Positions 13,989 through 22,636 of a stretch of DNA of 23,969 bases are shown here, in pieces. Source of the stretch: a virus. How positions within the stretch are numbered: the stretch's first letter is position 1; the number at the start of each line of letters is the position of its first letter. The position numbers were made by a program, and so were the translations under genes. A model generated the notes under the pieces. That model was not told the origin of the DNA and ran no database searches. It saw only the letters and a program-made list of their open reading frames with translations. Location: the IMG/VR virus record IMGVR_UViG_3300032223_001135, positions 1 through 23,969 of that record; one strand, given 5' to 3'.

Positions 13989-16900
13989 ATGGGAAACGGC
14001 TATCTCGGCAAGATCAGTGCGGTTGTCTCGGCGAATACGGCCGACTTTCAGAGCAAGCTCAACGCCTCTGCAAAAGACGTTCAAGCGTTTGCCCGCAGCG
14101 TTCAGAGCAATCTGACTTCTGCCTCTCGTGACGCCGCAAGGTCTTTCGAGAGCATCTACACCCCGCTTCAAAAGTTTGAGCGATCGCTTCAGGCGGCGTC
14201 TTCGCTGAAATTGTCGTTCAAGGGCTTTGCGGGTGCCATTAAGGACGTTGATGTCCTTCGGCAGCGTCTCGGAAGCATGAAGGATTCGCAGATTTCGCTG
14301 GTTCTCAAGGCCAGCGGAATGAAGAACATCACTGATGTTCGCGAAGCACTTGTGGGTCTGCGGGCGAAAGACCTCCAGATCGTCGCCAAGGTCGGCGGCA
14401 TCGAGAAGGTGAGAGAACTGCGGGCGCTATCGGCAGAGAAGCGTGTCGATTTCGCGATTAACCTGATCGACTCGGGGCTGAGTCGAAAGCTTGCCGACGC
14501 CAAAGCCAAGGTGCAAGAGCTGAAGGCCACGGTAGCGTCCGTCAAAGACGGAGGTGCCGCACCAACAGGTGGCATCGCAGCCCTTGCTGGCGAGTACCGA
14601 GAAGCGACTGCGGAGGTTAAGCGACTTCAGGAGATTGGTCGGCAGACGATCAAGACAACGCTCGGAGTCAACGTCCAGAAGGACGCCGACGTTGACCGAA
14701 TTCTTCAGGCTGGCGAGCGGGCGGAGGCGATCCGGCTTCCTGTCATTCTGGACGTTCTGGGCGAAGCCGCCATCAAGGAGGCCGTCACTCAGAGTCAGCG
14801 TCTCCGCTCTGTAGCCGAGCAGATCAACAAACCTTTTGGCGATGCGGTTCAAAAGATTTCGGCGATGTCTGTTGAAGTCCAGGCAAGCTTTCTCCCGGCG
14901 ATGAAGCGGTCGCAGTCGCAAGTCGAGTCGCTGAAGTCAAGCATTGAGAAGGGAGTCCTGCCGGCATCTGCGATTGCGCAGCAGTTTGATGTTGTCGAGA
15001 AGCGAGTGTCTGCGGCAGTGGCGGCGGTTAATAGGCTTGCCGAGGCTTCTCAGAAAATCGGCAACATGAAGACCGGCCGAGAGCTTGCCTTCGCAAACCC
15101 GGCCCTGGCAGCCTCGCTGGATCGCGGCGTCGAGATGGGCAACAAAGCCGCTGGCCTCCCAGCGGCGGCGATTCAGTCTAACCCGAGGATTGCTGCGATC
15201 CTCGGCGAGTATCAAGATCGGGCGAACCAAGCCGCTGCGGCATATGGAAGGCTTCAGGCAAAGGTTGCCAGCGGACTGCCGACGGGGTCGGCTGAACGTC
15301 AGCTAGAGAGCTTGCAGAGCAAAATGGCTGCTCTTGCAAACGAATTCGGGAATCTTTACGCCGCAGCCGCACCAGACCGCAACGCAGACCGCATCGGCGA
15401 GATGTCGCCGATGGACAGGAACGCAGGCAACATCGGTGCTCGCACCAGCCTCGGCGCGATGGGGGATCGCACTGACATCTCCGACATGGGGAGATCGTCA
15501 AGCCTTGAAGACCGCCGCAGGATGCTCGCGAGACAGGCAGTCGGCGAAGACATCGAAGCTCCGCGCCGCCAGCTTGCCGCCCTCGCTGGCAGCATTACAT
15601 CGGTCAAGAGTCAGATCGACACGCTTCCAGACGGCGTTCGCACTCGCTTCGTGCCTGCGATCCGCGAGGCCGAGGCGGAATTCATTCGGCTTTCGGCAGC
15701 CCCCCACGCGCTGCCCGCTGCCATCGAAGCCGCCCGACAGCGAGTTCAGCAGCTCTCGGCAGATGCCGTCCGCGCAACCCAGGCGATGAACTTTCAGCAG
15801 TCATTTGGTGGTGCAGGAGCTGCTGGAATCAGCCTTGGCCTAGATCAGCGATCCCTGCAAGGTTACAACGCCCAGTTGCAGATTCTGCAAGGCGCAATCG
15901 GCAGAGCGAGTGCAGAGGCTCGCGGGCCGGCGATCGCCGCCTTCGAGAGACTGCGAAACGCAGTGGCGACGGCCTTCGACGAGGGAAACATCGACGCTGC
16001 CGCAACCCGACAGAGGCTTGCGGGCATAAGGACTGAAGCCATCGCCGCAGCCGCCGCAGCGGGGGGCATTCGTGTCGGCACGCTCACCAGAGATGTGGCA
16101 CGGGCAGGCGACGTTGGCCGACAGGGCTTCGACAGATTCTCGCTCGCCCTCAATCAGGCAGCGTTCGCAGTCGATGACTTCATGTCTTCGACGGGCGGCA
16201 TCGAATTCAAACTGCGGGCCGTTAGCAACAACATCACGCAGTTGGCGTTTGTCCTGGGCGGGACAACGGGTTTGTTCGTCGGACTCGGTGCCGTCATCGC
16301 GGGGCAAGCCGCTGTAGCTCTCATCAAGTTTATGAACAGCGGTCGATCCGCAGAGGATCAGACCAAGGCTCTCAACGATGCGCTTGCAAAACAGAAGAGC
16401 CTTGTCGATGGCTTGGCTGAGTCTCATAAGGCGCTCGCCGACGCGATCCTACGAGGCACCACATCAAGCTCATCTGAGTCCGAAAGGAAGATCGTATCTG
16501 GGCAGTCTGGATTGAGGAGACAGTCCGCGGAACTGTCGGCCGAGCGAAAGGCTGCGGCAGATACGGCTCCTCTGGCACCGCAGTCAATATCACAAATGAT
16601 CGGCGAGTTCTTTGAGACTCGCCAGAGACGAAACGAGTTCCAAGGTGTCGCCGAGCTTCGGGCTGAACTCAATAAGCTTGAGAAGCAGCTTCAAGCAGCA
16701 ACGACCGTCGGCGAGCGTGCGACGATTCAGGGTCGCATTCGTGACACTGGGCGGGCGGAGTTGGCTACCAGAGGCCGTCTGGCCTCAGAGCAGACGCCAG
16801 ATGCGACCGTCGTGCAGTCAGCGATTAGGGGTTCGGCGGCTTCGTCTGAAACGGCTTCGGGCGGGACGTTCCTCGGCATGAACTCGCAGCGACTGTTCTC

Positions 16901-19226
16901 TAACGTCGCCACAGGAAGCCTGTCAGCGATTCTGGGCATAGACAGGGCAAGGCGCAACCAGCAGAACGCAGCCAACGAGGGGCTCCGCGGCCTTGCGGAA
17001 CAGGTGCCGACATCCTTCCAAGGGCAGATCGAGGCGTTGCGCAGAGCGCAGGAGCTAAAGAGACCAGAGCAGTCACAAGCAGACCTTGGATTCGCTAAGA
17101 CAGCCGCAGCACTGGACGCCGATCGTGAGATCGCAAAGTTCGAGGCGATGATTCAGTCGCTGCAAAAGGTGATGGAAAGCGGCATTGTCGATTCAGCCGC
17201 AAAAACATATGCCGCGTCAGTTGATGCAGCCAATTCGATCAGGGCAGCGCAAGAGGATGTGGCAGACGCAATCAAGCGTGGCGTGCCATCTGCGCTCGCA
17301 TTTCAGGCAGAACTGGACAAGCTCGCCTCCGAGCTTGCCTCGGCAGATGACGAGCTACGCACGGCCGTTACCGCAAACCCCGACGACCCGAATGTCACGC
17401 CACAGAGCCGCGAGAACGCCATCAAGAGGGCGCAGGATCGCGTGGAGAGCGTCAATCGGCAGCGTGCCGATGTGGAGTCACGCGCAAGAGAAGTTCGCCT
17501 GGGTCGCACATTCGGAGGCGAGCGGGCAACAGGAGCACTCTCTTCGCTCGAGGGCAACGAAAGGTTTGCGAGCGAGCAAGCCGGTCTGGTCGCTCGCCTC
17601 AAGCGAGTTGTCGATGACGAGGTGCAGGCTCGTCGCAAGGCTTCAGAGGCGGCTGGCAGAGAGGCAGCCATTGTCGATCTGATCGCCAAGAAGCGGACGG
17701 AGATCGCAAACTCAGGCAGCGACATAAACAAGAGGATGATTGCCGAAGCCGACATGAAGGCGGCGGAAGCAGACCTTGAGAAGGCGAAGAGGGCTAGAGA
17801 GGCGGCATCGGCGGAATCCGACCTTGCACAGGCCGCCTCCGAAGCCGCCGCCGCCCTCGCCGAGGCCGCCGCGGGCATCGAGGCCGCCCTGACCCGTATC
17901 CGCAAAGTCGGCGATTCGGCGTTGCAGCGATCCGAGCAGGGCGCGGACGCGGCGCAGCGGGCGTTTGAGGAGAACCCGCAGCGAGCTGGCGGCCGCGCGG
18001 CCAGGGACGCCGCCGAGGAACGGCTGATCAATGATCGGGCTTTGGTCGGCAACGCCCAGGCCAACTTGGATAATCGCCGTCGCGAGATTCAACAGAATCC
18101 GCAGATGCAGGCTATTAACGGCGAACTTGAGGCAATTACTCAACGCCGCCAAGACCTTGAGGCCAAGAGCAGGATCGGCGGCGGGCTGAACGCCGCAGAG
18201 AGCAAAGAGCTTGACGCCGCGACGAAGCGAGAGATCGAGTTGATCCGTCAGCGAGAAATGGTGGCTCGCGAGTTGACGGAGGCCGAGCGGAAGCAACTTG
18301 ACGCAATCAATAACGGCGTTCTCGCCCGCGAGAAGGAGCTAGAGAAGAGCCGACAGCGTGACGCCGAAGACCCGACGTTCAAGCGTCGCATGGAGGCCAC
18401 GAACCAGCTCATCGCCGACAGTGAGCGGCAAGCAAGCGAGGCGCAGCAGCGATACATCAACAATCCGACAGAGAAAAACCTCAACGAGCGGGACGATGCC
18501 GACGCAAGGCTCCGAGAAGACCGTCAACGAGTTCAGAAGTTGCAGGATGACCTTGACAACAAGCGTAAGGAGATGGAGAGCGACCCAATGGTCGCGGCAA
18601 ACAATCGGGAAGTCGAGAGGCATACCAACCTTCTTGCCTTTGCCGCACAGAAGGAGGCTAGAGAGGGGCTCACTGAAGATGAAAAGCAATTTCGAGAGGA
18701 ACTTCAAGAAAGGGTTCGCTTACTTCGAAGCGAAAATGATGAGATTATCATCGCCGGCACTCGCGACGAGCAAAGAGCCATCGACAAAGAGCAATTCACA
18801 AGAAACCAACGCGACCGCGCCCTTCGTGGCCGTGACCTCGGCCTTACGGAGCGCGAGCGGTTTCGCAAGGAATTCACCGAGGGAGCCGGAGCCGACATCA
18901 ACGCTCGCGCCAAGGAACTGCGTGACCAGGGCGTCAACCCGCAGGGTTTCCTCAAGCAAGCCGTCAAGAACCAGATGGAGCAGGTCGCTCCGATGCTCAA
19001 GCAGTTCGAGGAGGAACGGCAGAACGCCATCCTCCAAGGCCCATCTCGCGCCGCCCTCAACGTCTCCGACGTATCGACGAGCCAGGGTGCCAGCGAACTC
19101 ACCCGCCTCATCCGCGGCGACGATTCGGCGAAGGATGTGAATCTCGCGGAACTGCGAAAGCAAACGGACAGGCTGGACGAGGTCGTTAGGGCGATCAGAG
19201 AAGCAAACCCTGGAGTCCTCCTCTAA
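13989..19226 (+). CDS. Tape measure protein
   Basis: At 1745 residues this is the largest protein here. It sets tail length and probably aids DNA delivery. The N-terminal part has short repeated units (DSQISLVLKASG at residue 99, DLQIVAKVGG at 128, DFAINLIDSG at 154). Most of the rest is Ala/Glu/Arg/Gln-rich helix. Residues 728-785 form the typical membrane-active centre (VDDFMSSTGG, LRAVSNNITQLAFVLGG, then a hydrophobic TGLFVGLGAVIAG stretch). Residues from 1311 contain a long coiled-coil tandem duplication. AGGGA lies 7 bases before the ATG. Using the common rule of about 0.15 nm per residue, the tail would be near 260 nm, long for a siphovirus. Confidence 0.94.
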   Translation: MGNGYLGKISAVVSANTADFQSKLNASAKDVQAFARSVQSNLTSASRDAARSFESIYTPLQKFERSLQAASSLKLSFKGFAGAIKDVDVLRQRLGSMKDSQISLVLKASGMKNITDVREALVGLRAKDLQIVAKVGGIEKVRELRALSAEKRVDFAINLIDSGLSRKLADAKAKVQELKATVASVKDGGAAPTGGIAALAGEYREATAEVKRLQEIGRQTIKTTLGVNVQKDADVDRILQAGERAEAIRLPVILDVLGEAAIKEAVTQSQRLRSVAEQINKPFGDAVQKISAMSVEVQASFLPAMKRSQSQVESLKSSIEKGVLPASAIAQQFDVVEKRVSAAVAAVNRLAEASQKIGNMKTGRELAFANPALAASLDRGVEMGNKAAGLPAAAIQSNPRIAAILGEYQDRANQAAAAYGRLQAKVASGLPTGSAERQLESLQSKMAALANEFGNLYAAAAPDRNADRIGEMSPMDRNAGNIGARTSLGAMGDRTDISDMGRSSSLEDRRRMLARQAVGEDIEAPRRQLAALAGSITSVKSQIDTLPDGVRTRFVPAIREAEAEFIRLSAAPHALPAAIEAARQRVQQLSADAVRATQAMNFQQSFGGAGAAGISLGLDQRSLQGYNAQLQILQGAIGRASAEARGPAIAAFERLRNAVATAFDEGNIDAAATRQRLAGIRTEAIAAAAAAGGIRVGTLTRDVARAGDVGRQGFDRFSLALNQAAFAVDDFMSSTGGIEFKLRAVSNNITQLAFVLGGTTGLFVGLGAVIAGQAAVALIKFMNSGRSAEDQTKALNDALAKQKSLVDGLAESHKALADAILRGTTSSSSESERKIVSGQSGLRRQSAELSAERKAAADTAPLAPQSISQMIGEFFETRQRRNEFQGVAELRAELNKLEKQLQAATTVGERATIQGRIRDTGRAELATRGRLASEQTPDATVVQSAIRGSAASSETASGGTFLGMNSQRLFSNVATGSLSAILGIDRARRNQQNAANEGLRGLAEQVPTSFQGQIEALRRAQELKRPEQSQADLGFAKTAAALDADREIAKFEAMIQSLQKVMESGIVDSAAKTYAASVDAANSIRAAQEDVADAIKRGVPSALAFQAELDKLASELASADDELRTAVTANPDDPNVTPQSRENAIKRAQDRVESVNRQRADVESRAREVRLGRTFGGERATGALSSLEGNERFASEQAGLVARLKRVVDDEVQARRKASEAAGREAAIVDLIAKKRTEIANSGSDINKRMIAEADMKAAEADLEKAKRAREAASAESDLAQAASEAAAALAEAAAGIEAALTRIRKVGDSALQRSEQGADAAQRAFEENPQRAGGRAARDAAEERLINDRALVGNAQANLDNRRREIQQNPQMQAINGELEAITQRRQDLEAKSRIGGGLNAAESKELDAATKREIELIRQREMVARELTEAERKQLDAINNGVLAREKELEKSRQRDAEDPTFKRRMEATNQLIADSERQASEAQQRYINNPTEKNLNERDDADARLREDRQRVQKLQDDLDNKRKEMESDPMVAANNREVERHTNLLAFAAQKEAREGLTEDEKQFREELQERVRLLRSENDEIIIAGTRDEQRAIDKEQFTRNQRDRALRGRDLGLTERERFRKEFTEGAGADINARAKELRDQGVNPQGFLKQAVKNQMEQVAPMLKQFEEERQNAILQGPSRAALNVSDVSTSQGASELTRLIRGDDSAKDVNLAELRKQTDRLDEVVRAIREANPGVLL
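17919..18800 (+). repeat. Tandem duplication inside the tape measure protein
   Basis: Two diverged protein copies start at residues 1311 and 1474, an offset of about 163 residues. Matching landmarks include ENP / NNP (1328-1330 and 1491-1493), the segments LDNRRREIQQNP and LDNKRKEMESDP, and GLNAAESKELDA / GLTEDEKQFREE. The repeat is visible at protein level only. The end of the second copy is approximate. Confidence 0.7.
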
Positions 19227-20311
19227 TGCCCAAGCTCGTATCAGAACTCGCGCAGGGCAAATCCTTCAGCCGGAGTGCGGAGGGCGGGCAGCTCGCCGAT
19301 CAGGCGACCCGAACGTGGAAGATTCTGCTCAATTCGCCGAACGAGTCTTTCATCATCTCTGACGCGATCGGCGTCAACATCGGCGACCCCCTGGGCTCGA
19401 CGAACCCGATCCCGTGCGTGAGCCTTGATGTCAAGGCGGACGGCGAAAGCCGGCTCGTGCGGATCGTCACGGCGCAGTACCGCAGCAACCCAAGCGTGGG
19501 CGACGTAGACCCCGGCACGCAGCAGCCTACGCAGCGGCCGGCGATGTATTCGATGTCAACGTCGCTCACCGAGATTGCCGCCTGGGGCGGCGCGCCCGTG
19601 ACAAACGGCGTGTCAGGAGATTGGACTCCGGCTGTTAATCCGGTCGGCGACCTCGTCGATGGCGTGACTCGGCTTGAGCCAGTCGTGAACATCAACATCG
19701 ATCAGTATTCTTCCAGCGACATGAGCCAGATGTTGGGCTACTGCGGCTATGTGAACAGCGACTCGTTCACGTTCAGCAGCCTTTCGATCGGTGTGCATTG
19801 CTGTATGCTCCAGAGCGTCTCGTCGAATGCTATTGTCGAGCAGTTTGGCGATGTGACATTTCGTGGATTCAAGGTGACATTTGGGTTCGCCGTGAGGGCG
19901 CACTGGACGATCACTCGCGAGGGCTTTCAGGCCATCGGCTGGGATATGGCGATCCCGCAGACCGGATTCAACATCATCAATAGCGGCCTCTCAAGGAATG
20001 ACGTTGACAAAAAGGCGCTCGCTCTTGAGCACAAGGATGCGAAGGTTTATTTGATCGGCGGGACGTACCCAGTGCTCGCCCTCGGCACCGAGCAAAGCAA
20101 AGTCAGAGCTATGGTGACAGTGCCGGCAGGCGACGGCGGATACCTTCAGAGGCCGTCAGCCCAGCCAGTCGCCCTCAACGATGACGGCACGCCAAGAAAC
20201 GCAGACAATTTCTCGGTCGCTCAGAAAGTCCTTATCAACCGCATCTGCATCCAGCCCGAGATGGCGTTCGGCAACAACTTCTCCAACTTCGGCATTCGCT
20301 GGTTCGCATAA
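19226..20311 (+). CDS. Tail tip protein, possible distal tail or hub component
   Basis: The 361-residue protein follows the tape measure, with its ATG sharing one base with the previous TAA. It opens with a segment RTWKILLNSPNESFIISDA, then IGDPLGSTNPIPCVSLDVKA and SRLVRIVTAQYRSNP. The rest is mixed beta structure (PVVNINIDQYSSSDMS, VTFRGFKVTFGFAVRAHW) and it ends NFGIRWFA. I do not recognise a named family. Position after the tape measure is that of distal tail or tail-hub proteins, so the role is inferred from place. There is no signal peptide or membrane segment. Confidence 0.6.
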   Translation: MPKLVSELAQGKSFSRSAEGGQLADQATRTWKILLNSPNESFIISDAIGVNIGDPLGSTNPIPCVSLDVKADGESRLVRIVTAQYRSNPSVGDVDPGTQQPTQRPAMYSMSTSLTEIAAWGGAPVTNGVSGDWTPAVNPVGDLVDGVTRLEPVVNINIDQYSSSDMSQMLGYCGYVNSDSFTFSSLSIGVHCCMLQSVSSNAIVEQFGDVTFRGFKVTFGFAVRAHWTITREGFQAIGWDMAIPQTGFNIINSGLSRNDVDKKALALEHKDAKVYLIGGTYPVLALGTEQSKVRAMVTVPAGDGGYLQRPSAQPVALNDDGTPRNADNFSVAQKVLINRICIQPEMAFGNNFSNFGIRWFA

Positions 20312-21022
20312 ATGGCAGAGCCTGGAAAATATCTGATCGGCGAGAGCCTCCGCGAGAAGCTGAAAAGCACGATCTCGAAGGTGGACTCGCTCGCCTTTGG
20401 CGGGCCGGTGAGCCGCATCCCGACCGTGCTCGAGGACGGCGGCAGCAGTTTCTCGCCCAAAATCTTCCGCGTCTGCACATCCGCCGGCTCGTGGCCGATC
20501 GATACGTCGAAGAGCGTGACGTATTACGGCGTCACAAGCACGCCGAACACGGCCAGCGTGCTGAACAAGCTCGTCAGCCTGCCGGCCCCAAGCAGCACGA
20601 ACGCGACCAGAATCGTCAACATCGCCAAGGACGGGACGCAATGGTATCTGGTTAGCTTTCAGATGTCTTCCGCGACGGCCGTGTTCGCGCGGGAGACGCA
20701 GACAATCACTGTTGTCGGAACTGCCGCAACTCAGGCGATCACCTTCATCGATCCTCACAGCACGCAGACCATCACATACACGAGCCCAGGCTCAGATGTC
20801 TCCGTCGTGACGGACTTGACCGCAACCCTCAATACAGACAACTGCTCTATCACGGTAAACAAAATCACGACCAGCGTGAAAACAGTTGGCGCATCGCACA
20901 CCGCCGCAGTTGTCTCGGTTGCCGGCACGCAGACCGCCACGACCATGTCGCTCGCCGGCACTCAGACGTTTGCGTTTACAACTGGCACCTACACGGCAAC
21001 GTACATCAGGCTGGAGATATAG
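20312..21022 (+). CDS. Beta-rich tail protein with Thr-rich repeats
   Basis: The 236-residue protein directly abuts the previous stop (TAAATG). Residues 1-125 look like a compact mixed domain (IFRVCTSAGSWPIDTSKSVTY, DGTQWYLVSFQM). Residues 125-236 are rich in Thr, Val and Ala with short near-repeats (ETQTITVVG, STQTITYTS, VAGTQTATT, LAGTQTFAF), as in fibrous or receptor-exposed tail parts. No family is recognised. A tail-tip or fibre role is inferred from position and composition. Confidence 0.55.
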   Translation: MAEPGKYLIGESLREKLKSTISKVDSLAFGGPVSRIPTVLEDGGSSFSPKIFRVCTSAGSWPIDTSKSVTYYGVTSTPNTASVLNKLVSLPAPSSTNATRIVNIAKDGTQWYLVSFQMSSATAVFARETQTITVVGTAATQAITFIDPHSTQTITYTSPGSDVSVVTDLTATLNTDNCSITVNKITTSVKTVGASHTAAVVSVAGTQTATTMSLAGTQTFAFTTGTYTATYIRLEI

Positions 21023-21024
21023 CG

Positions 21025-21540
21025 ATGGCTTGCCCATGCTGCGGCCCGAAGTGGGCTTGCTATCAGTGCTGTTGTCCAGACGGCTCGGCGGCCCGCAATT
21101 CAATTGGCATACAAGTCACCGCAAACAACGAGTACCGTGTTCCGTATCAAATGTTCGAGGGAACATACACGCTCACGCTTGACCCGATTGGCAGCGTCGG
21201 TGTCCAAACCGTTCTCGCGGACTCGCGAGCAAGGGGGGCGACTTGCCTGCGGTATTCGTTCGAGAGCGCTGCCGACAACACTGGTTGTCGGCAGGGGGAG
21301 CCGTCGAAGCGCATTGCGTTTTGCCAGCTATACGACGGTGTTGTGTTGACTTACTGGGAGTTCTGCGGGAAGGACGAGCAGGGCAGGTGCGTTTTTGCTG
21401 GCTCGATCGCATACAGCACTCTCATTTCGTACCTGTGCGGAGGGTTTTCTGGCTTGGCTATGTCTTTTGTGCTTCCTGTGACCTTGATGTCAACAGGGCA
21501 GCAAATCGGACGGGCTGCGTTTGACATTTACATACAGTAG
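21025..21540 (+). CDS. Cysteine-rich tail-region protein (13 Cys)
   Basis: A 171-residue protein with seven Cys in its first 17 residues (MACPCCGPKWACYQCCCPDG) and six more at 74, 88, 100, 114, 122 and 138. The middle is beta-rich (YTLTLDPIGSVGVQTVL). A GGAG lies about 10 bases before the ATG. The Cys cluster could bind metal or form disulfides. There is no signal peptide. No known family is recognised. It is the first of three successive Cys-rich genes, which suggests a shared tail-tip role. Confidence 0.6.
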   Translation: MACPCCGPKWACYQCCCPDGSAARNSIGIQVTANNEYRVPYQMFEGTYTLTLDPIGSVGVQTVLADSRARGATCLRYSFESAADNTGCRQGEPSKRIAFCQLYDGVVLTYWEFCGKDEQGRCVFAGSIAYSTLISYLCGGFSGLAMSFVLPVTLMSTGQQIGRAAFDIYIQ

Positions 21541-21553
21541 CAAGGGCGTTGAA

Positions 21554-21775
21554 ATGGCGTGCAGCAAGATAGGAGACCCGGCCGCTCCTCCGTACTACGG
21601 ATGGACGCGAGTTCTGAAGTCATACGCCACCCAGGAGGCGTGTGAGCAGGAATGCGATTCGGCTGCGGGAGCTTGCACGAGCTTCAATGGCGTTTGCCGA
21701 GTGGTTAAAGCGTGCCTCTGCGTAGGCAACCAGTTCTTCGCTGGCGTCGGGACAACGTGCAATCCACTTCCATGA
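21554..21775 (+). CDS. Small cysteine-rich protein (8 Cys)
   Basis: A 73-residue protein beginning MACSKIG, with Cys at 3, 30, 34, 41, 48, 54, 56 and 69. The spacing around YATQEACEQECDSAAGAC and CRVVKACLC resembles small disulfide-rich modules. The ATG at 21554 has AAGGGCG upstream, and its start falls 14 bases after the previous stop. Its first three residues match the preceding Cys-rich protein. Function unknown; probably a virion tail-tip part. Confidence 0.55.
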   Translation: MACSKIGDPAAPPYYGWTRVLKSYATQEACEQECDSAAGACTSFNGVCRVVKACLCVGNQFFAGVGTTCNPLP

Positions 21776-22239
21776 TCACCTGCCATCGCTCTAACCTTGA
21801 GGCTCGCTGCATCGAGCGCGGCTACACGCTCGACGAGGTGATGCCGTGCGTCATCGCTCAGGACGGCGACGAGTGGACGATCGACGTTGACAGTGAGTTT
21901 TATCCCCGCGCGCCGAAAGAAGGCTACGAACGACCGCAGTCGTCGGAACCAGACCTCACCCGCACCGACGCGCCATCGTTCCTCACCAAGGTCAAAAACT
22001 TTGCCAGCGCCGCCGTCCAGCACGTTGCCGCGGGGATGCCGATGGCGAGCGACGAGGAGATCATCCGACGCCACGACATCTGCTTGCAGTGCGAGCATCT
22101 GCAAAACAATGCCTGTGCGCTCTGCGGCTGCCCAGTGGCACGAGCCGCCGGATACGTCAGCAAGTTAAGCTGGGCCGACCAGGAGTGCCCTGCCGGCAAG
22201 TGGGGCAAGGTAGAACCAAAATCTCACATTGACCCCTAA
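21772..22239 (+). CDS. Phage protein with C-terminal zinc-ribbon-like CPAGKW motif
   Basis: The 155-residue protein starts at an ATGA overlap with the previous gene; the longer open frame from 21712 is a shadow. Residues 1-45 form one module (CHRSNLEARCIERGYTLDEV, VIAQDGDEWTIDVDS). Residues 101-145 form a second, with paired cysteines C104/C107, C115/C118/C120 and C139 followed by PAGKW. Zinc-ribbon-like proteins ending this way recur at the end of phage tail modules. Metal binding is likely; the function is not known. Confidence 0.65.
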   Translation: MITCHRSNLEARCIERGYTLDEVMPCVIAQDGDEWTIDVDSEFYPRAPKEGYERPQSSEPDLTRTDAPSFLTKVKNFASAAVQHVAAGMPMASDEEIIRRHDICLQCEHLQNNACALCGCPVARAAGYVSKLSWADQECPAGKWGKVEPKSHIDP

Positions 22240-22263
22240 AGCCTACTGGGCGACACTACAGTC

Positions 22264-22491
22264 ATGGGCAAAACGCCGCCACCAGCGAAGGACTTCGTCT
22301 TCTCGGACGACTATGACGACGAGGATGTCGCTGGTGGCGGCATTCCAGACGACGACGGGTGGATTCACCTTCAGGGAAAGCAGGATGGAACCAAACCTCG
22401 CGAAGGAGATTCTGGAAAGCGCAAAGCCATTGGAAGGAAACCAAAGTTGGTTCAGCGCTCTATCAAGCGATCACCAAAGCGCAATCCTTGA
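22264..22491 (+). CDS. Small hypothetical protein, acidic then basic
   Basis: A 75-residue open frame with an acidic first half (FVFSDDYDDEDVAGG, DDDGW) and a very basic end (RKPKLVQRSIKRSPKRNP). No clear ribosome binding site precedes the ATG. Its last 107 bases overlap the next gene in a different frame, and the basic end lies wholly in that overlap. The acidic half fills a gap that has no other good gene, so at least this part may be coding, perhaps joined to the next frame by a shift. Confidence 0.4.
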   Translation: MGKTPPPAKDFVFSDDYDDEDVAGGGIPDDDGWIHLQGKQDGTKPREGDSGKRKAIGRKPKLVQRSIKRSPKRNP

Positions 22492-22636
22492 GGTTCGGGA
22501 GTCCTGGCGAAAGACGGCTGAGAAGACAGGTGTGTCTGCCAGCCAGCTCGCCAAGACGATCGTCGAAAAGCTGTCGGCCCGCGGCTACAAGACCCCTAAG
22601 TTCAGGCAGGTGCAGCGATGGCTGACTCAGGGCTGA
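22385..22636 (+). CDS. Small helical protein, HTH-like DNA-binding candidate
   Basis: The 83-residue protein (start MEPNLAKEI) is helical: WFSALSSDHQSAILEVRESWR, then TGVSASQLAKTIVEKL and a final FRQVQRWL. Helix, turn and WL ending suggest a small helix-turn-helix protein. The frame is open upstream to 22229, but the upstream part has poor composition, so I use the ATG at 22385. Its end overlaps the phosphoesterase start by 19 bases, so the two are co-translated. This suggests a DNA-binding partner for that enzyme, which is inference. Confidence 0.55.
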   Translation: MEPNLAKEILESAKPLEGNQSWFSALSSDHQSAILEVRESWRKTAEKTGVSASQLAKTIVEKLSARGYKTPKFRQVQRWLTQG

